Assembly (NCBI GenBank): GCA_948788915.1
Contig: CAQFOZ010000001.1
Span: 33,880-97,879 of the forward strand
From: an uncultured Muribaculaceae bacterium
GTDB taxonomy: Bacteria; Bacteroidota; Bacteroidia; Bacteroidales; Muribaculaceae
Length of the DNA: 64,000 nucleotides
Direction of reading: 5' to 3'
Below are positions 46,186-55,582 of the stretch, piece by piece (positions within the stretch are counted from its first letter, which is position 1; every line of letters starts with the position of its first letter). Both the position numbers and the translations under genes were made by a program. A model generated the notes under the pieces. It did not search any database, had not been told where the DNA came from, and saw only the letters and a list, made by a program, of their open reading frames with translations.

Positions 46186-47433
46186 TTAATCATCAAGTTT
46201 ATGAATAATCAGCCCGGAACGCAATTTGGGCTCAAACCAAGTTGTTTTTGGTGGCATGATATTCCCGCTGTCAGCAATATCCATCAGTTGCTGCATTGTC
46301 ACAGGATAAAGAGCTAGAGCCATCGCCATTTCTCCGCTGTCAACCCTACGTTTGAGTTCATCCAACCCCCGGATGCCCCCTACGAAATCTATACGCTTGT
46401 CGCTGCGGAGATCTGTGATGTTGAGAATATCGCGCAAAATCAGATCGCTTGACACCGTTACATCGAGTACCCCTATGGGATCCTGGTCATTGAAAGTTCC
46501 GGGTTTTGCTGTCAGCGAATACCATTTTCCATCAAGATATAATGAAAAATTATGGAGCGCGGAAGGAGTGTATATATCAGCACCTTTATCCTCAACAATA
46601 AAGTTTTCTGAAATCCTATCAAGAAACTGTTGAGGCGTCAGTCCGTTAAGATCTTTTACAACACGATTGTAATCTATTATTTTGAGATGCGATGCCGGAA
46701 ATGCCACTGCCATAAAATAGTTGTATTCTTCGTTGCCCGTATGGTTGGGATTGTTTGCTGCTTTCTCTGCTCCGACAAGGGCTGCTGCCGCGGAACGATG
46801 GTGTCCGTCTGCAATATAGAGATTAGGTATTTTCGCGAACTCAGAGGTAATAAGTTTTATTGTTTCTTCGTCGTCAATAACCCATAATGTATGCCCGAAT
46901 CCGTCTGGAGCAATGAAATCATATTCAGGGGCTTTTGAAGTTTCCTTACGTATGATGTCCTCGAGGGCTTCATTGTCGGGAAATGCAAAAAACACAGGTT
47001 CAATATTTGCATTGTTGCATCGTACGTGTTTCATGCGGTCTTCTTCTTTATCTCTGCGTGTCAGCTCATGTTTCTTTATGCGTCCCTCCATGTAATCGGG
47101 AACCCATGCTGCCACAACAAAACCATATTGTGTGCGCCCGTCCATTGTCTGGGCGTATATATAATAATTTTCTTTTGAGTCTTGCTGTAGCCATCCTTCC
47201 TTCTGGAATTTATTGAAGTTTTCCACTGCCTTGTCATATACTTGTGGATCATGTTCATCAAAACCGACTTCAAAATCTATTTCAGGTTTGATAATATGAT
47301 ACAGACTTTTTTCATTTCCTTCTGCTTCTTTTCTGGCTTCCTCGCTGTTTAGAACATCATAAGGACGTGATGCCACATTCTCAACAAGATTTTTAGGAGG
47401 ACGTACCCCCTTGAATGGTTTTATTCTTGCCAT
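46186..47433 (-). CDS. DUF1015 family protein
   Basis: 415 residues matching the DUF1015 pattern: PFKGVRPPKNLVENVASRPY, HHRSAAAALVGAE and FVGGIRGLDELKRRVDSGE. Cytoplasmic, enzyme-like, of unknown function; often near serine/SerA or tRNA-modification genes in anaerobes. Single gene in its own transcript. Confidence 0.85.
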   Translation of the reverse strand: MARIKPFKGVRPPKNLVENVASRPYDVLNSEEARKEAEGNEKSLYHIIKPEIDFEVGFDEHDPQVYDKAVENFNKFQKEGWLQQDSKENYYIYAQTMDGRTQYGFVVAAWVPDYMEGRIKKHELTRRDKEEDRMKHVRCNNANIEPVFFAFPDNEALEDIIRKETSKAPEYDFIAPDGFGHTLWVIDDEETIKLITSEFAKIPNLYIADGHHRSAAAALVGAEKAANNPNHTGNEEYNYFMAVAFPASHLKIIDYNRVVKDLNGLTPQQFLDRISENFIVEDKGADIYTPSALHNFSLYLDGKWYSLTAKPGTFNDQDPIGVLDVTVSSDLILRDILNITDLRSDKRIDFVGGIRGLDELKRRVDSGEMAMALALYPVTMQQLMDIADSGNIMPPKTTWFEPKLRSGLIIHKLDD

Positions 47434-47515
47434 CTGTTTATAAGGTATTAGGTTTATATTATTAATATTCGTAATAACACTATAGTAATTTTATCAAAGT
47501 TAAGATATAAAACTA

Positions 47516-47551
47516 TAAACTGTTTAATTTATTACGAAAAAATTTATATAA
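47516..47551. repeat. AAACTGTTTAATTTATT motif, copy 4
   Basis: TAAACTGTTTAATTTATTAC (47516-47535) followed by GAAAAAATTTATATAA matches the reverse complement of 15945-15981 almost without gaps. It ends at the stop of the Fur-like gene. Confidence 0.65.
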
Positions 47552-48016
47552 TCATTTTTTCGGTAATTTTCTGCGTTTACATTTAGAACATATTCCATGC
47601 ACATATGTTGTACTGAATTCCTGTGTGAAACCACGAAATTTCTGTTTTAATATAAATTCATTTATTTTAGTATCGTTAACTTCTTTTACATTGCCGCATT
47701 GTGTACATATCAGATGGATGTGCCTGGTGTCTGTCAGATCGTAAGTTGCTTGTTTGCCATTAATGAAATGTTTTCTAAGAATATTGCAGTCGCATAAAAG
47801 ATCTATTGTACTGTAGACAGTTGTGCGTGAAACATGATATTCACATTCCATTGCCGAATAGATGGTTTCAATGTCGAAATGTGTATCCAAGTCAACTATT
47901 TTTTCAAGAATCGCATAACGTTCATTGGTCTGTCGTAACCCTTTTGCCTTGATATATTCAGCAAATGTTGACGTAAGCTGCCTTTTGTATTCTTCTTTAT
48001 TTCCTTTTTGTTTCAT
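47552..48016 (-). CDS. Fur-family metal-responsive repressor
   Basis: 154 residues: a winged helix (LRQTNERYAILEKIV, VSRTTVYSTIDLL) and a metal-binding domain with DTRHIHLICTQCGNV and a final CSKCKRRK, giving the two structural CxxC pairs. Fur, Zur or PerR cannot be told apart from these residues. Divergent from an EamA transporter gene. Confidence 0.92.
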   Translation of the reverse strand: MKQKGNKEEYKRQLTSTFAEYIKAKGLRQTNERYAILEKIVDLDTHFDIETIYSAMECEYHVSRTTVYSTIDLLCDCNILRKHFINGKQATYDLTDTRHIHLICTQCGNVKEVNDTKINEFILKQKFRGFTQEFSTTYVHGICSKCKRRKLPKK

Positions 48017-48063
48017 CAGAATACAAATTTAAAAAATTTCTTTTTTTAATTATGAAATTTTGG

Positions 48064-48071
48064 TAATTTTG
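48064..48071 (+). promoter_or_regulatory. -7 box of the EamA transporter gene
   Basis: TAATTTTG matches TAnnTTTG, 30 bases before the ATG at 48102. Only a T-rich stretch is at the -33 position. Confidence 0.6.
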
Positions 48072-48101
48072 TATGTAAATCTATCGCCTCTAAACACACA
48101 T

Positions 48102-49043
48102 ATGAAGTCCAAAATTGCAACAAACGGAAACTTCTTGGTTTACGTTGCACATATAGGAGCATTACTCACAGTGACATTTTGGGCAACATCTTTTCTGAGC
48201 ACCAAAGTGTTGATGGAATCCGGAGGGTTCACCCCGGTCGAAATGTATGTATATCGTTTTACTGGGGCATATCTGTTGTTATTTCTGATAACTTTTAAAA
48301 AGATTATGTCTGATTCATGGAGGGATGAGCTGACATTTCTTCTCAGCGGTATATGTTCAGGATCGCTTTATTTTATTACCGAAAATATGGCTTTACAGCT
48401 AACAAAAGCCGGTAATGTCTCTCTTTTGGCCTCTATTTCTCCTATGTTTACTACGTTGCTGATGGCTGTAGTCTTTAAGCAGAAGCTTAAACCAGGAGTC
48501 ATAATTGGTTCGGGAATTGCAATTTTAGGAGTCGGTTGTATTATTTTGGGAAATGGCGAGAGTCTTGAGCTTAGGCCTACAGGTGATTTGCTCGCAATCG
48601 CTGCAGCGATGTGTTGGGCTATATATACTATTGCTATCCGTAGGGTAATACCGACGTATACAACATTATTTATTACAAGAAAACTTTTTTTCTATGGGGT
48701 TATAACTGCTCTTCCTATATTGTTGATACAGATGCAGTCTGAACCAAGCCACTTGAGCCTTTTGTTTGATATTAGTCATCCCCGCTATTTTTTAAATTTT
48801 ATGTTTCTGGTGCTCTGTTGTTCAGTCCTTGCTTATATTATATGGAATGAGGCAATGAAAATATTGGGAGCTGTTACAGCAAATAACTATCTTTATCTTC
48901 AGCCTCCTATTACAATGGTAGCCGGAAGTTTCTTTTTGGGGGAACATGTATTTATGATGGGTGTAATAGGATGTATTCTTGTGATTGTGGGTTTAATTAT
49001 TTCTGACAAATGGAAGGGATCTATATGGTTTAACAGGAAGTAG
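48102..49043 (+). CDS. EamA/DMT-family transporter
   Basis: 313 residues with ten predicted membrane segments in two EamA halves (first from FWATSFLSTKVLMESGGFTP, second from AIAAAMCWAIYTIAIRRVIP). The ATG at 48102 is chosen over an upstream GTG because the promoter lies between them. Exports amino acids or metabolites in relatives; substrate unknown. Divergent from the Fur gene, so possibly metal-controlled. Confidence 0.88.
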   Translation: MKSKIATNGNFLVYVAHIGALLTVTFWATSFLSTKVLMESGGFTPVEMYVYRFTGAYLLLFLITFKKIMSDSWRDELTFLLSGICSGSLYFITENMALQLTKAGNVSLLASISPMFTTLLMAVVFKQKLKPGVIIGSGIAILGVGCIILGNGESLELRPTGDLLAIAAAMCWAIYTIAIRRVIPTYTTLFITRKLFFYGVITALPILLIQMQSEPSHLSLLFDISHPRYFLNFMFLVLCCSVLAYIIWNEAMKILGAVTANNYLYLQPPITMVAGSFFLGEHVFMMGVIGCILVIVGLIISDKWKGSIWFNRK

Positions 49044-49082
49044 GTTATATCTATAATTTTATTTGTCGGTTTTCAAATTGTC

Positions 49083-49949
49083 TTATTTTGAATTTCTAAA
49101 CTCTTTTGGAGACATTCCTGTTATTTTTTTGAAATACTTGCCGAAAAAGGACTGTGAAGGAAAATTTAGTTGGTCTGAAATCTGTTGTATATTCAGATTG
49201 GATGATTTCAACAGGACTTTTGCTTCAAGTATCACAAAACGTTCTATCCATTCTGTTGCAGTAAATCCTGTCTGTGACTTCATGGTTCTTGAGAGATGTT
49301 TTGATGTTACCTCAAGTTTCTGCGCATAATAGTCAAGAAAACGTTCTTTTTTAAAATTCTGTTGCGCAAGTTGCAGGAATTGGTCAACCATTCTGCTTTG
49401 ATTGGAAACTATTTCTTTTGTATATGGCTCGAAACACTTGTATATTGTTTTAAATACAAATTCTGCCAACTGGAACAATAGTATTTGCGATTGATATGGA
49501 TGTTTTTTATCTGCAAGGGTAGAAGAAATATCATTGAAGAAGCGCTTTATTTCCGGCATTATTTCATCAGGAACTTTAACTACCGGATGTCTTGACATAA
49601 GTGAATACAAAGGAATGTTGTTCATGAATAGCAATAGATTGTCGCGATAACGCCTTGATATTACGATCACAGATGCTTGAAAATCATTGCTTACATATTT
49701 GGGAAACATAATTTGACTTTTTTCAATCATCAATAAAGCCGGAGCTTCAAGAGTATAATTGATAAGATTAATTTCTGCTGTAAAACTTCCGGCAGTTACT
49801 ATTATCCATGTTGTTGCTGAAAATTTTACCGGCTCATGCAATGATGCAAACATTTCGGGGCCTATATTTTCCATTACCCAAAAATCTTGATTAAGAATTG
49901 TGGGAAGATTGTCAGGCAAGTCTATATTATAGTGGTAATCGAAATCCAT
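49083..49949 (-). CDS. AraC-family transcriptional regulator
   Basis: 288 residues. The N-terminal 170 form a beta-rich sensor (ATTWIIVTAGSFTAEINLIN). The C-terminal 100 have two helix-turn-helix motifs (FLDYYAQKLEVTSKHLSRTM and IQQISDQLNFPSQSFFGKYF, then KITGMSPKEFR). Convergent with the EamA gene at its 3' end; its targets are unknown. Confidence 0.92.
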   Translation of the reverse strand: MDFDYHYNIDLPDNLPTILNQDFWVMENIGPEMFASLHEPVKFSATTWIIVTAGSFTAEINLINYTLEAPALLMIEKSQIMFPKYVSNDFQASVIVISRRYRDNLLLFMNNIPLYSLMSRHPVVKVPDEIMPEIKRFFNDISSTLADKKHPYQSQILLFQLAEFVFKTIYKCFEPYTKEIVSNQSRMVDQFLQLAQQNFKKERFLDYYAQKLEVTSKHLSRTMKSQTGFTATEWIERFVILEAKVLLKSSNLNIQQISDQLNFPSQSFFGKYFKKITGMSPKEFRNSK

Positions 49950-49976
49950 GGTGGCATTTAGATGCTAATTTACATA

Positions 49977-49984
49977 CAAATTTA
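49977..49984 (-). promoter_or_regulatory. -7 box of the AraC gene
   Basis: TAAATTTG on the minus strand matches TAnnTTTG, 28 bases before the ATG at 49949. Confidence 0.6.
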
Positions 49985-50075
49985 TAATATTTTGATAATA
50001 TAAATACGAATTTATCTAAATAATTCATCAAGACGAAAATTTAATATAGGATATAAATTATATTAAGATTATTGT

Positions 50076-50106
50076 TTTGTTTCTAAAAAAAATAATGCGA
50101 TATTTG
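50076..50106 (+). promoter_or_regulatory. promoter of the ribonucleotide reductase gene
   Basis: -33 TTTG (50076-50079), 19-base spacer, -7 GATATTTG (50099-50106), one base off consensus. The leader to 50267 is about 155 bases, long enough for control. Confidence 0.65.
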
Positions 50107-50266
50107 CAGTATCATAATTTCTAAAAAAATAATTTTAAAATCTATAATTGCACAAAAGTTTTCCATTTTGCTTAAGTCAGTATTGTCGGAACGTTATGTC
50201 TTATTATGATGATAATTAGTAATATTGCTGATTTATAGATGGATATATTTGTCGGAGAATAAACCT

Positions 50267-52801
50267 ATGGCACAACAAACTTACACTTATGATGAAGCAT
50301 ATGCAGCTTCTTTGGATTATTTTAAAGGCGATGAATTGGCGGCACGTGTGTGGGCAAGTAAATATGCATTAAAAGACTCAGATGGCAATTTTTACGAAAT
50401 AAGTCCGGAGCAGATGCATCATAGAATTGCTTCTGAAATCGCACGCATCGAAAATAAATATCCCAATCCTATGAGTGAGAAGGAGGCTTTTGATCTTCTC
50501 GACCATTTCAAATATATTGTTCCGCAGGGTAGTCCGATGGCCGGTATAGGAAATAATTTTCAGGTTGGTTCTCTGTCAAACTGTTTTGTAATAGGTCTTG
50601 ATGGCCATCCGGATTCATACGGTGGAATTATCCGTATTGATGAAGAGCAGGTGCAGCTGATGAAACGGCGCGGGGGTGTAGGGCATGATCTTTCTCATAT
50701 TAGACCGAAGGGTAGCCCTGTGAAAAACTCTGCACTTACTTCAACCGGTCTCGTGCCGTTTATGGAACGTTATAGCAATAGTACAAGAGAAGTGGCTCAG
50801 GATGGACGTCGAGGTGCTTTAATGATGACAGTTAGCATAAAGCATCCTGATGCTGAGAGTTTCATTGATGCCAAAATGACTGAAGGGAAAGTAACAGGAG
50901 CCAATGTGTCAGTAAAGATTGACGATGACTTTATGAAAGCAGCTGTTGAAGGTGTGCCATATCAGCAGCAGTTCCCGGTGAATAGTGATGACCCAAAGGT
51001 GATCAAAAAAATTGATGCATCACAACTTTGGAGTAAGATTGTACATAACGCATGGAAAAGTGCGGAACCTGGTGTGCTCTTCTGGGATACTATTCAGAAA
51101 GAATCTGTACCGGACTGTTATTCTGATCTCGGATTTGAGACGGTTTCAACAAATCCATGTGGTGAAATTCCATTGTGTCCTTATGACAGTTGCAGACTTG
51201 TAGCAATAAATCTGTTCAGTTATGTTAAGAATCCATTTACACCGGATGCCGTATTTGATTTTGAATTGTTCCGAAATCATGTGAGAAAGGCACAGAGGAT
51301 AATGGATGACATAATCGATCTTGAGATGGAAAAGATCGATACAATAATCGATAAGATAGAGAAAGATCCCGAAACCTCTGAGGTAAAGAGCACAGAATTA
51401 AATCTTTGGAAAAAGATTCGTTCAAAGACGTTAAAAGGTAGGCGTACCGGATGTGGAACGACTGCGGAAGGTGATATGCTTGCCGCTCTTGGTTACAGAT
51501 ATGGAACCAAAGAGGCAACAGAATTCTCAACAGAGGTTCATAAACAGCTCGCTCTTGCTTATTATTCAGCTTCTGTTGACATGGCAACCGAGCGGGGTGC
51601 TTTTGAGGTTTTTGATCCTGAACGGGAGAAAAATAATCCGTATATTCTTCGAATTAAAGAGGCAGATCCTGCTCTGTATGACCGGATGGTGAAGAATGGA
51701 CGTCGCAATATAGCATGTCTTACCATCGCCCCAACTGGTACAACTTCAATCATGACTCAGACTTCGTCCGGAATAGAACCTGTGTTTCTTCCGGTTTACA
51801 AAAGAAAAAGAAAGGTTAATCCTTCAGACGAGAATGTTAGGATCGATTTTATAGATGAAGTTGGGGATGCGTTTGAAGAGTATATTGTTTATCATCACAA
51901 ATTCCTTGAATGGATGAAGATAAACGGTATTGAAAGAAAAGATAATATGTCAGCTGAGGAGATTGAAGAACTTGTTAAGAAATCTCCATATTATAAAGCA
52001 ACGAGCAATGATGTGGACTGGATGGAAAAAGTCAGGATGCAGGGTGCTGTTCAGAAGTGGGTTGACCATTCCATAAGTGTAACAATTAATCTTCCGAATG
52101 ATGTATCAGAGGAATTGGTAGGCAACCTATATGTAGAGGCATGGAAAGCAGGATGTAAGGGTTGTACTGTTTATCGTGATGGTTCCCGTAATAATGTTCT
52201 GGCTGCCGTTTCTTCTTCTCAGTCTGAACCCAAATTGATTGCCACTCCGGCACATATTGTGAAGCGTCCGATTGAACTTGATGCGGATGTGGTACGTTTC
52301 CAGAACAACAAAGAAAAGTGGATTGCTTTTGTAGGGCTCGTTGATGGTAAACCATATGAGATTTTTACCGGTCTTGCAGATGATGAAGATGGAATATTTT
52401 GCCCTAAGAGTGTAAATAGCGGCAAAATCATCAAGGCAATGGATTCTGATGGAAAGAAACGTTATGATTTCCAATTTATTAATAAGCGCGGATATAAAAC
52501 TACAATAGAAGGTTTGAGTGAGAAATTCAATCCGGAATTCTGGAATTACGCAAAATTGATTTCAGGTGTATTGCGATATGGAATGCCTATAGATCAAGTA
52601 CTTAAGCTTGTAGGTGGACTTGAACTTGATTCCACTAATATAAATACATGGAAAAATGGAGTAGAAAGAGCTCTAAAGAAATATTTGCCTAATGGTACAG
52701 CTGCTACAGGTCAGAAGTGTCCGAAATGTGGCGCTGAAACGTTAATATATCAGGAGGGTTGTCTTATATGCACATCATGTGGCAACTCAAAGTGTGGATG
52801 A
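50267..52801 (+). CDS. nrdJ: adenosylcobalamin-dependent (class II) ribonucleotide reductase
   Basis: 844 residues from the ATG at 50267 (MAQQTYTYDEAYAAS). Reduces ribonucleotides using vitamin B12 and no oxygen. GSLSNCFVIGLDGHPDSYGG supplies one active-site cysteine; NPCGEIPLCPYDSCRL carries the radical cysteine and catalytic glutamate; IAPTGTTSIM is a phosphate loop. The C-terminus has a zinc-ribbon-like set of CxxC pairs (CPKCGAETL, CTSCGNSKCG) that may hold the shuttle cysteines. It is a complete single-subunit enzyme. Confidence 0.93.
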   Translation: MAQQTYTYDEAYAASLDYFKGDELAARVWASKYALKDSDGNFYEISPEQMHHRIASEIARIENKYPNPMSEKEAFDLLDHFKYIVPQGSPMAGIGNNFQVGSLSNCFVIGLDGHPDSYGGIIRIDEEQVQLMKRRGGVGHDLSHIRPKGSPVKNSALTSTGLVPFMERYSNSTREVAQDGRRGALMMTVSIKHPDAESFIDAKMTEGKVTGANVSVKIDDDFMKAAVEGVPYQQQFPVNSDDPKVIKKIDASQLWSKIVHNAWKSAEPGVLFWDTIQKESVPDCYSDLGFETVSTNPCGEIPLCPYDSCRLVAINLFSYVKNPFTPDAVFDFELFRNHVRKAQRIMDDIIDLEMEKIDTIIDKIEKDPETSEVKSTELNLWKKIRSKTLKGRRTGCGTTAEGDMLAALGYRYGTKEATEFSTEVHKQLALAYYSASVDMATERGAFEVFDPEREKNNPYILRIKEADPALYDRMVKNGRRNIACLTIAPTGTTSIMTQTSSGIEPVFLPVYKRKRKVNPSDENVRIDFIDEVGDAFEEYIVYHHKFLEWMKINGIERKDNMSAEEIEELVKKSPYYKATSNDVDWMEKVRMQGAVQKWVDHSISVTINLPNDVSEELVGNLYVEAWKAGCKGCTVYRDGSRNNVLAAVSSSQSEPKLIATPAHIVKRPIELDADVVRFQNNKEKWIAFVGLVDGKPYEIFTGLADDEDGIFCPKSVNSGKIIKAMDSDGKKRYDFQFINKRGYKTTIEGLSEKFNPEFWNYAKLISGVLRYGMPIDQVLKLVGGLELDSTNINTWKNGVERALKKYLPNGTAATGQKCPKCGAETLIYQEGCLICTSCGNSKCG

Positions 52802-52844
52802 GAACTGCATAGCAAATACATAATGAAAAACTTATAAGGATTTT

Positions 52845-55520
52845 ATGAAAATTAGAATCTCTGTCAATTATCATACCAACTGGGGAGAGTCTCTTTATAT
52901 GAGCGGATCAATTCCTGAATTGGGTATGATGAATGCCGAAAAGGCATTGGAAATGAAATTGGTAAGCCCCGACACATGGTGCGTGGATTTGGAGAGTGAA
53001 AAGGATATTCCCCAATTTGAATATACCTTTATAGTAAAAGCTCCGGAGAAGGAATGGCGTTTCGAATGGGGTGCTCCGCATACATTCAGACCTTATGCTG
53101 GTGTGTCCAATTATGTAATATACTCTCTCTGGCAATCCCTTCCTGCGGAGAAACCGTTTTATTCATCGGCTTTTGTTGAAGGAATGCTTAAACGAACTTT
53201 CCGGGACCAGCCTTTGCAAGGGAAAGGAAATACTATAAGATTTTCAGTGGAGGCTCCGATGGTTGAGCCTGACGAAGTTCTTGCACTTGTCGGAGAGGGG
53301 AGTGCTTTAGGCAACTGGAGAGGAGAACATGCTTTGATCATGAATGACTCACGGTTTCCAGTATGGGAACTTTCGTTGAATGCCGGTTCTGTTTCGCTTC
53401 CGATAGAATATAAATTTGTTATTCTCGATAAAAGAACCAAGCAAATAAAAGGATGGGAACCGGGTAAGAACAGAGTTCTGAACGATTTGCCTTCTTCAGA
53501 AGATTCCATATTGGAATTTAATGGTATCCGTTTTGATAATCCAAAAGAGAACTGGCGAGGGGCCGGAACTGCAATCCCGGTATTCTCTTTGCGCAGCGAG
53601 AATGATTTTGGAATAGGAGACTTTTTGGATATAAAAAAGATGGTAGATTGGTGTGAGTTGACCGGACAGAAGATTCTTCAGCTTTTACCAATAAACGATA
53701 CTACTCTTACAGGAACATGGGTAGATTCATATCCTTATAAAGCCAATTCAACGTTTGCTCTCCATCCTTTGTATTTGAATCTGTGGAAAGTAGGTACTCT
53801 TAAAGATAAATCGCGGCAGGATTATTTTTATAATAAAGCGTCAGAACTTAATAGTCTCAGTCAATTAGACTATGAGGCTGTGTCTGCCGCCAAGAATGAA
53901 TATCTTAAAGAGATATATCATCAACGGGGTGCCGCAACGCGCAGAAGAAATGATTATAAAGCATTCATTTCTGCTAATGAATACTGGCTTAAGCCATATG
54001 CTGCATGGTGTGTTCTCAGGGAGCAATTTGAGACGGCCGACAATAACTTGTGGGGTGATTATGCGGTGTATGATGCTGAAATTGTAGATAACTATTGTAA
54101 AGATAACTCAGATAAAATTAACTATCATTACTTTGTTCAGTATCATCTTGACCTCCAGTTGCGTGAGGCGAGAGATTATGCTCACAGCAAGGGTATTGTA
54201 CTTAAAGGCGATATTCCCATAGGTATAAGTCGTCACAGTGTAGACGCGTGGAAAGAACCGGAACTGTTTAACATGAATACCCAGGCTGGAGCTCCACCGG
54301 ATGATTTCTCCGTACTTGGACAAAATTGGGGATTTCCTACTTATAATTGGGAGGAAATGTCGAAAGATGGTTTCCAATGGTGGAAAAACAAATTCCGTAA
54401 AATGGCAGAGTATTTTGATGCCTACCGGATAGACCATATTTTGGGATTTTTCAGAATCTGGGAGATTCCAATGGATGCGGTTCATGGTCTGCTTGGATAT
54501 TTCAATCCTGCTTTGCCCTTTACAGCAGAGGAATTGCGCAACAATTATGATTTCTGGATAAATCCGGATGTCCATACAAAGCCGTTGATTCAGGAATGGA
54601 TGCTTGGTGATTTCTTTGGAGAATACACGCAGGAAGTAAAAGACAAATATCTGTTACGTCTTTCGGATGATAGATATTGTCTTAAAGAATTCGTATCAAC
54701 ACAACGTAAAGTCGAAGACTATTTCGGAGGAAAAGAAGATAAAGCCTCACAGCAAATAAAAGATGGTATTCTTGGCCTTATAGATGATGTGTTGTTCGTG
54801 GAAGATCCATATCAAAAAGGTCACTATCATCCTCGTATTGCCGGACAACAGACATATCAGTACAGAGTCTTGTCCGATTATGCCAAATGGAACTTCAATC
54901 GTCTATACGATGATTTTTATTATCATCGTCACAATGATTTCTGGTTTGGAAAAGCTATGTGGAAGTTACCTCCGTTACTTGACGCGACATCAATGCTTGC
55001 GTGTGCAGAGGACTTAGGCATGATTCCGGCTTGCGTTCCGGAGGTTATGAGCAGATTGCAGATACTTTCTCTCGAGATACAACGCATGCCTAAAAATCCG
55101 GAGAATGAATTTGGAGATACTTTCAGATATCCATATTTTTCAGTTTGCACTACTTCCACACACGATATGGCCGGTATACGTGGCTGGTGGGAAGAAAACA
55201 GAGATTCAAGCCAGCACTTTTATAATAAAGTTTTAGGAGAACCTGGTGAGGCTCCGTATTATTGTGAACCATGGGTATGCGATAAAATTGTGGAACTTCA
55301 TCTGAAAAGTCCGTCAATCTTATGCATTTTGCCACTTCAGGATTTGCTTGCGTGCGATGGTGATATAAGACGTAAAGACCCTAGGGAAGAGCAGATAAAT
55401 GTTCCTGCTAATCCACGCCATTATTGGCGTTATCGTATGCATGTTACGATAGAAGAACTTGTAGGCTTACAATCCTTTAATTCATTAATAAAAGAAATGA
55501 TTGAGGAATCGGGTAGATGA
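52845..55520 (+). CDS. malQ: 4-alpha-glucanotransferase (amylomaltase), GH77, with starch-binding domains
   Basis: 891 residues. Two CBM20-like domains come first (about 1-110, TNWGESLYMSGSIPELGMMN, and about 128-235, LALVGEGSALGNWRGEHALI), then a GH77 catalytic domain with KGDIPIGISRHSVDAW, DAYRIDHILGFFRIWEIP (nucleophile in RID), ACAEDLGMIP (acid/base) and STHDMAGIRGWWEE. The pattern resembles plant DPE2 and is known in Bacteroidetes. Cytoplasmic, without leader. Handles maltodextrins; ends at a strong terminator. Confidence 0.93.
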   Translation: MKIRISVNYHTNWGESLYMSGSIPELGMMNAEKALEMKLVSPDTWCVDLESEKDIPQFEYTFIVKAPEKEWRFEWGAPHTFRPYAGVSNYVIYSLWQSLPAEKPFYSSAFVEGMLKRTFRDQPLQGKGNTIRFSVEAPMVEPDEVLALVGEGSALGNWRGEHALIMNDSRFPVWELSLNAGSVSLPIEYKFVILDKRTKQIKGWEPGKNRVLNDLPSSEDSILEFNGIRFDNPKENWRGAGTAIPVFSLRSENDFGIGDFLDIKKMVDWCELTGQKILQLLPINDTTLTGTWVDSYPYKANSTFALHPLYLNLWKVGTLKDKSRQDYFYNKASELNSLSQLDYEAVSAAKNEYLKEIYHQRGAATRRRNDYKAFISANEYWLKPYAAWCVLREQFETADNNLWGDYAVYDAEIVDNYCKDNSDKINYHYFVQYHLDLQLREARDYAHSKGIVLKGDIPIGISRHSVDAWKEPELFNMNTQAGAPPDDFSVLGQNWGFPTYNWEEMSKDGFQWWKNKFRKMAEYFDAYRIDHILGFFRIWEIPMDAVHGLLGYFNPALPFTAEELRNNYDFWINPDVHTKPLIQEWMLGDFFGEYTQEVKDKYLLRLSDDRYCLKEFVSTQRKVEDYFGGKEDKASQQIKDGILGLIDDVLFVEDPYQKGHYHPRIAGQQTYQYRVLSDYAKWNFNRLYDDFYYHRHNDFWFGKAMWKLPPLLDATSMLACAEDLGMIPACVPEVMSRLQILSLEIQRMPKNPENEFGDTFRYPYFSVCTTSTHDMAGIRGWWEENRDSSQHFYNKVLGEPGEAPYYCEPWVCDKIVELHLKSPSILCILPLQDLLACDGDIRRKDPREEQINVPANPRHYWRYRMHVTIEELVGLQSFNSLIKEMIEESGR

Positions 55521-55526
55521 TAATTG

Positions 55527-55567
55527 AATTATCCCTCCCTGAATGTGCGTAGGGGAGGGATAATTTT
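55527..55567 (+). terminator. terminator after malQ
   Basis: A 13-bp perfect stem AATTATCCCTCCC (55527-55539) with GGGAGGGATAATT (55553-55565), 13-base loop, then TT. The GC-rich core makes it stable. Confidence 0.85.
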
Positions 55568-55582
55568 ACATATTTGACAGGT

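Larger units (their letters stand above)
49950..50266. other. 317-base divergent promoter region between the AraC gene and nrdJ
   Basis: Holds the AraC -7 box at 49977-49984 and the nrdJ promoter at 50076-50106, plus a second -7-like TATATTTG at 50244-50251. Otherwise AT-rich with no gene. I looked for a cobalamin riboswitch (B12 box) before this B12-dependent reductase and saw none. Confidence 0.6.

Noticed and set aside
49950..50266. Cobalamin riboswitch before the B12-dependent ribonucleotide reductase
   Set aside because: The leader has no recognisable B12 box and is AT-rich and too poor in structure; only promoter elements are supported.
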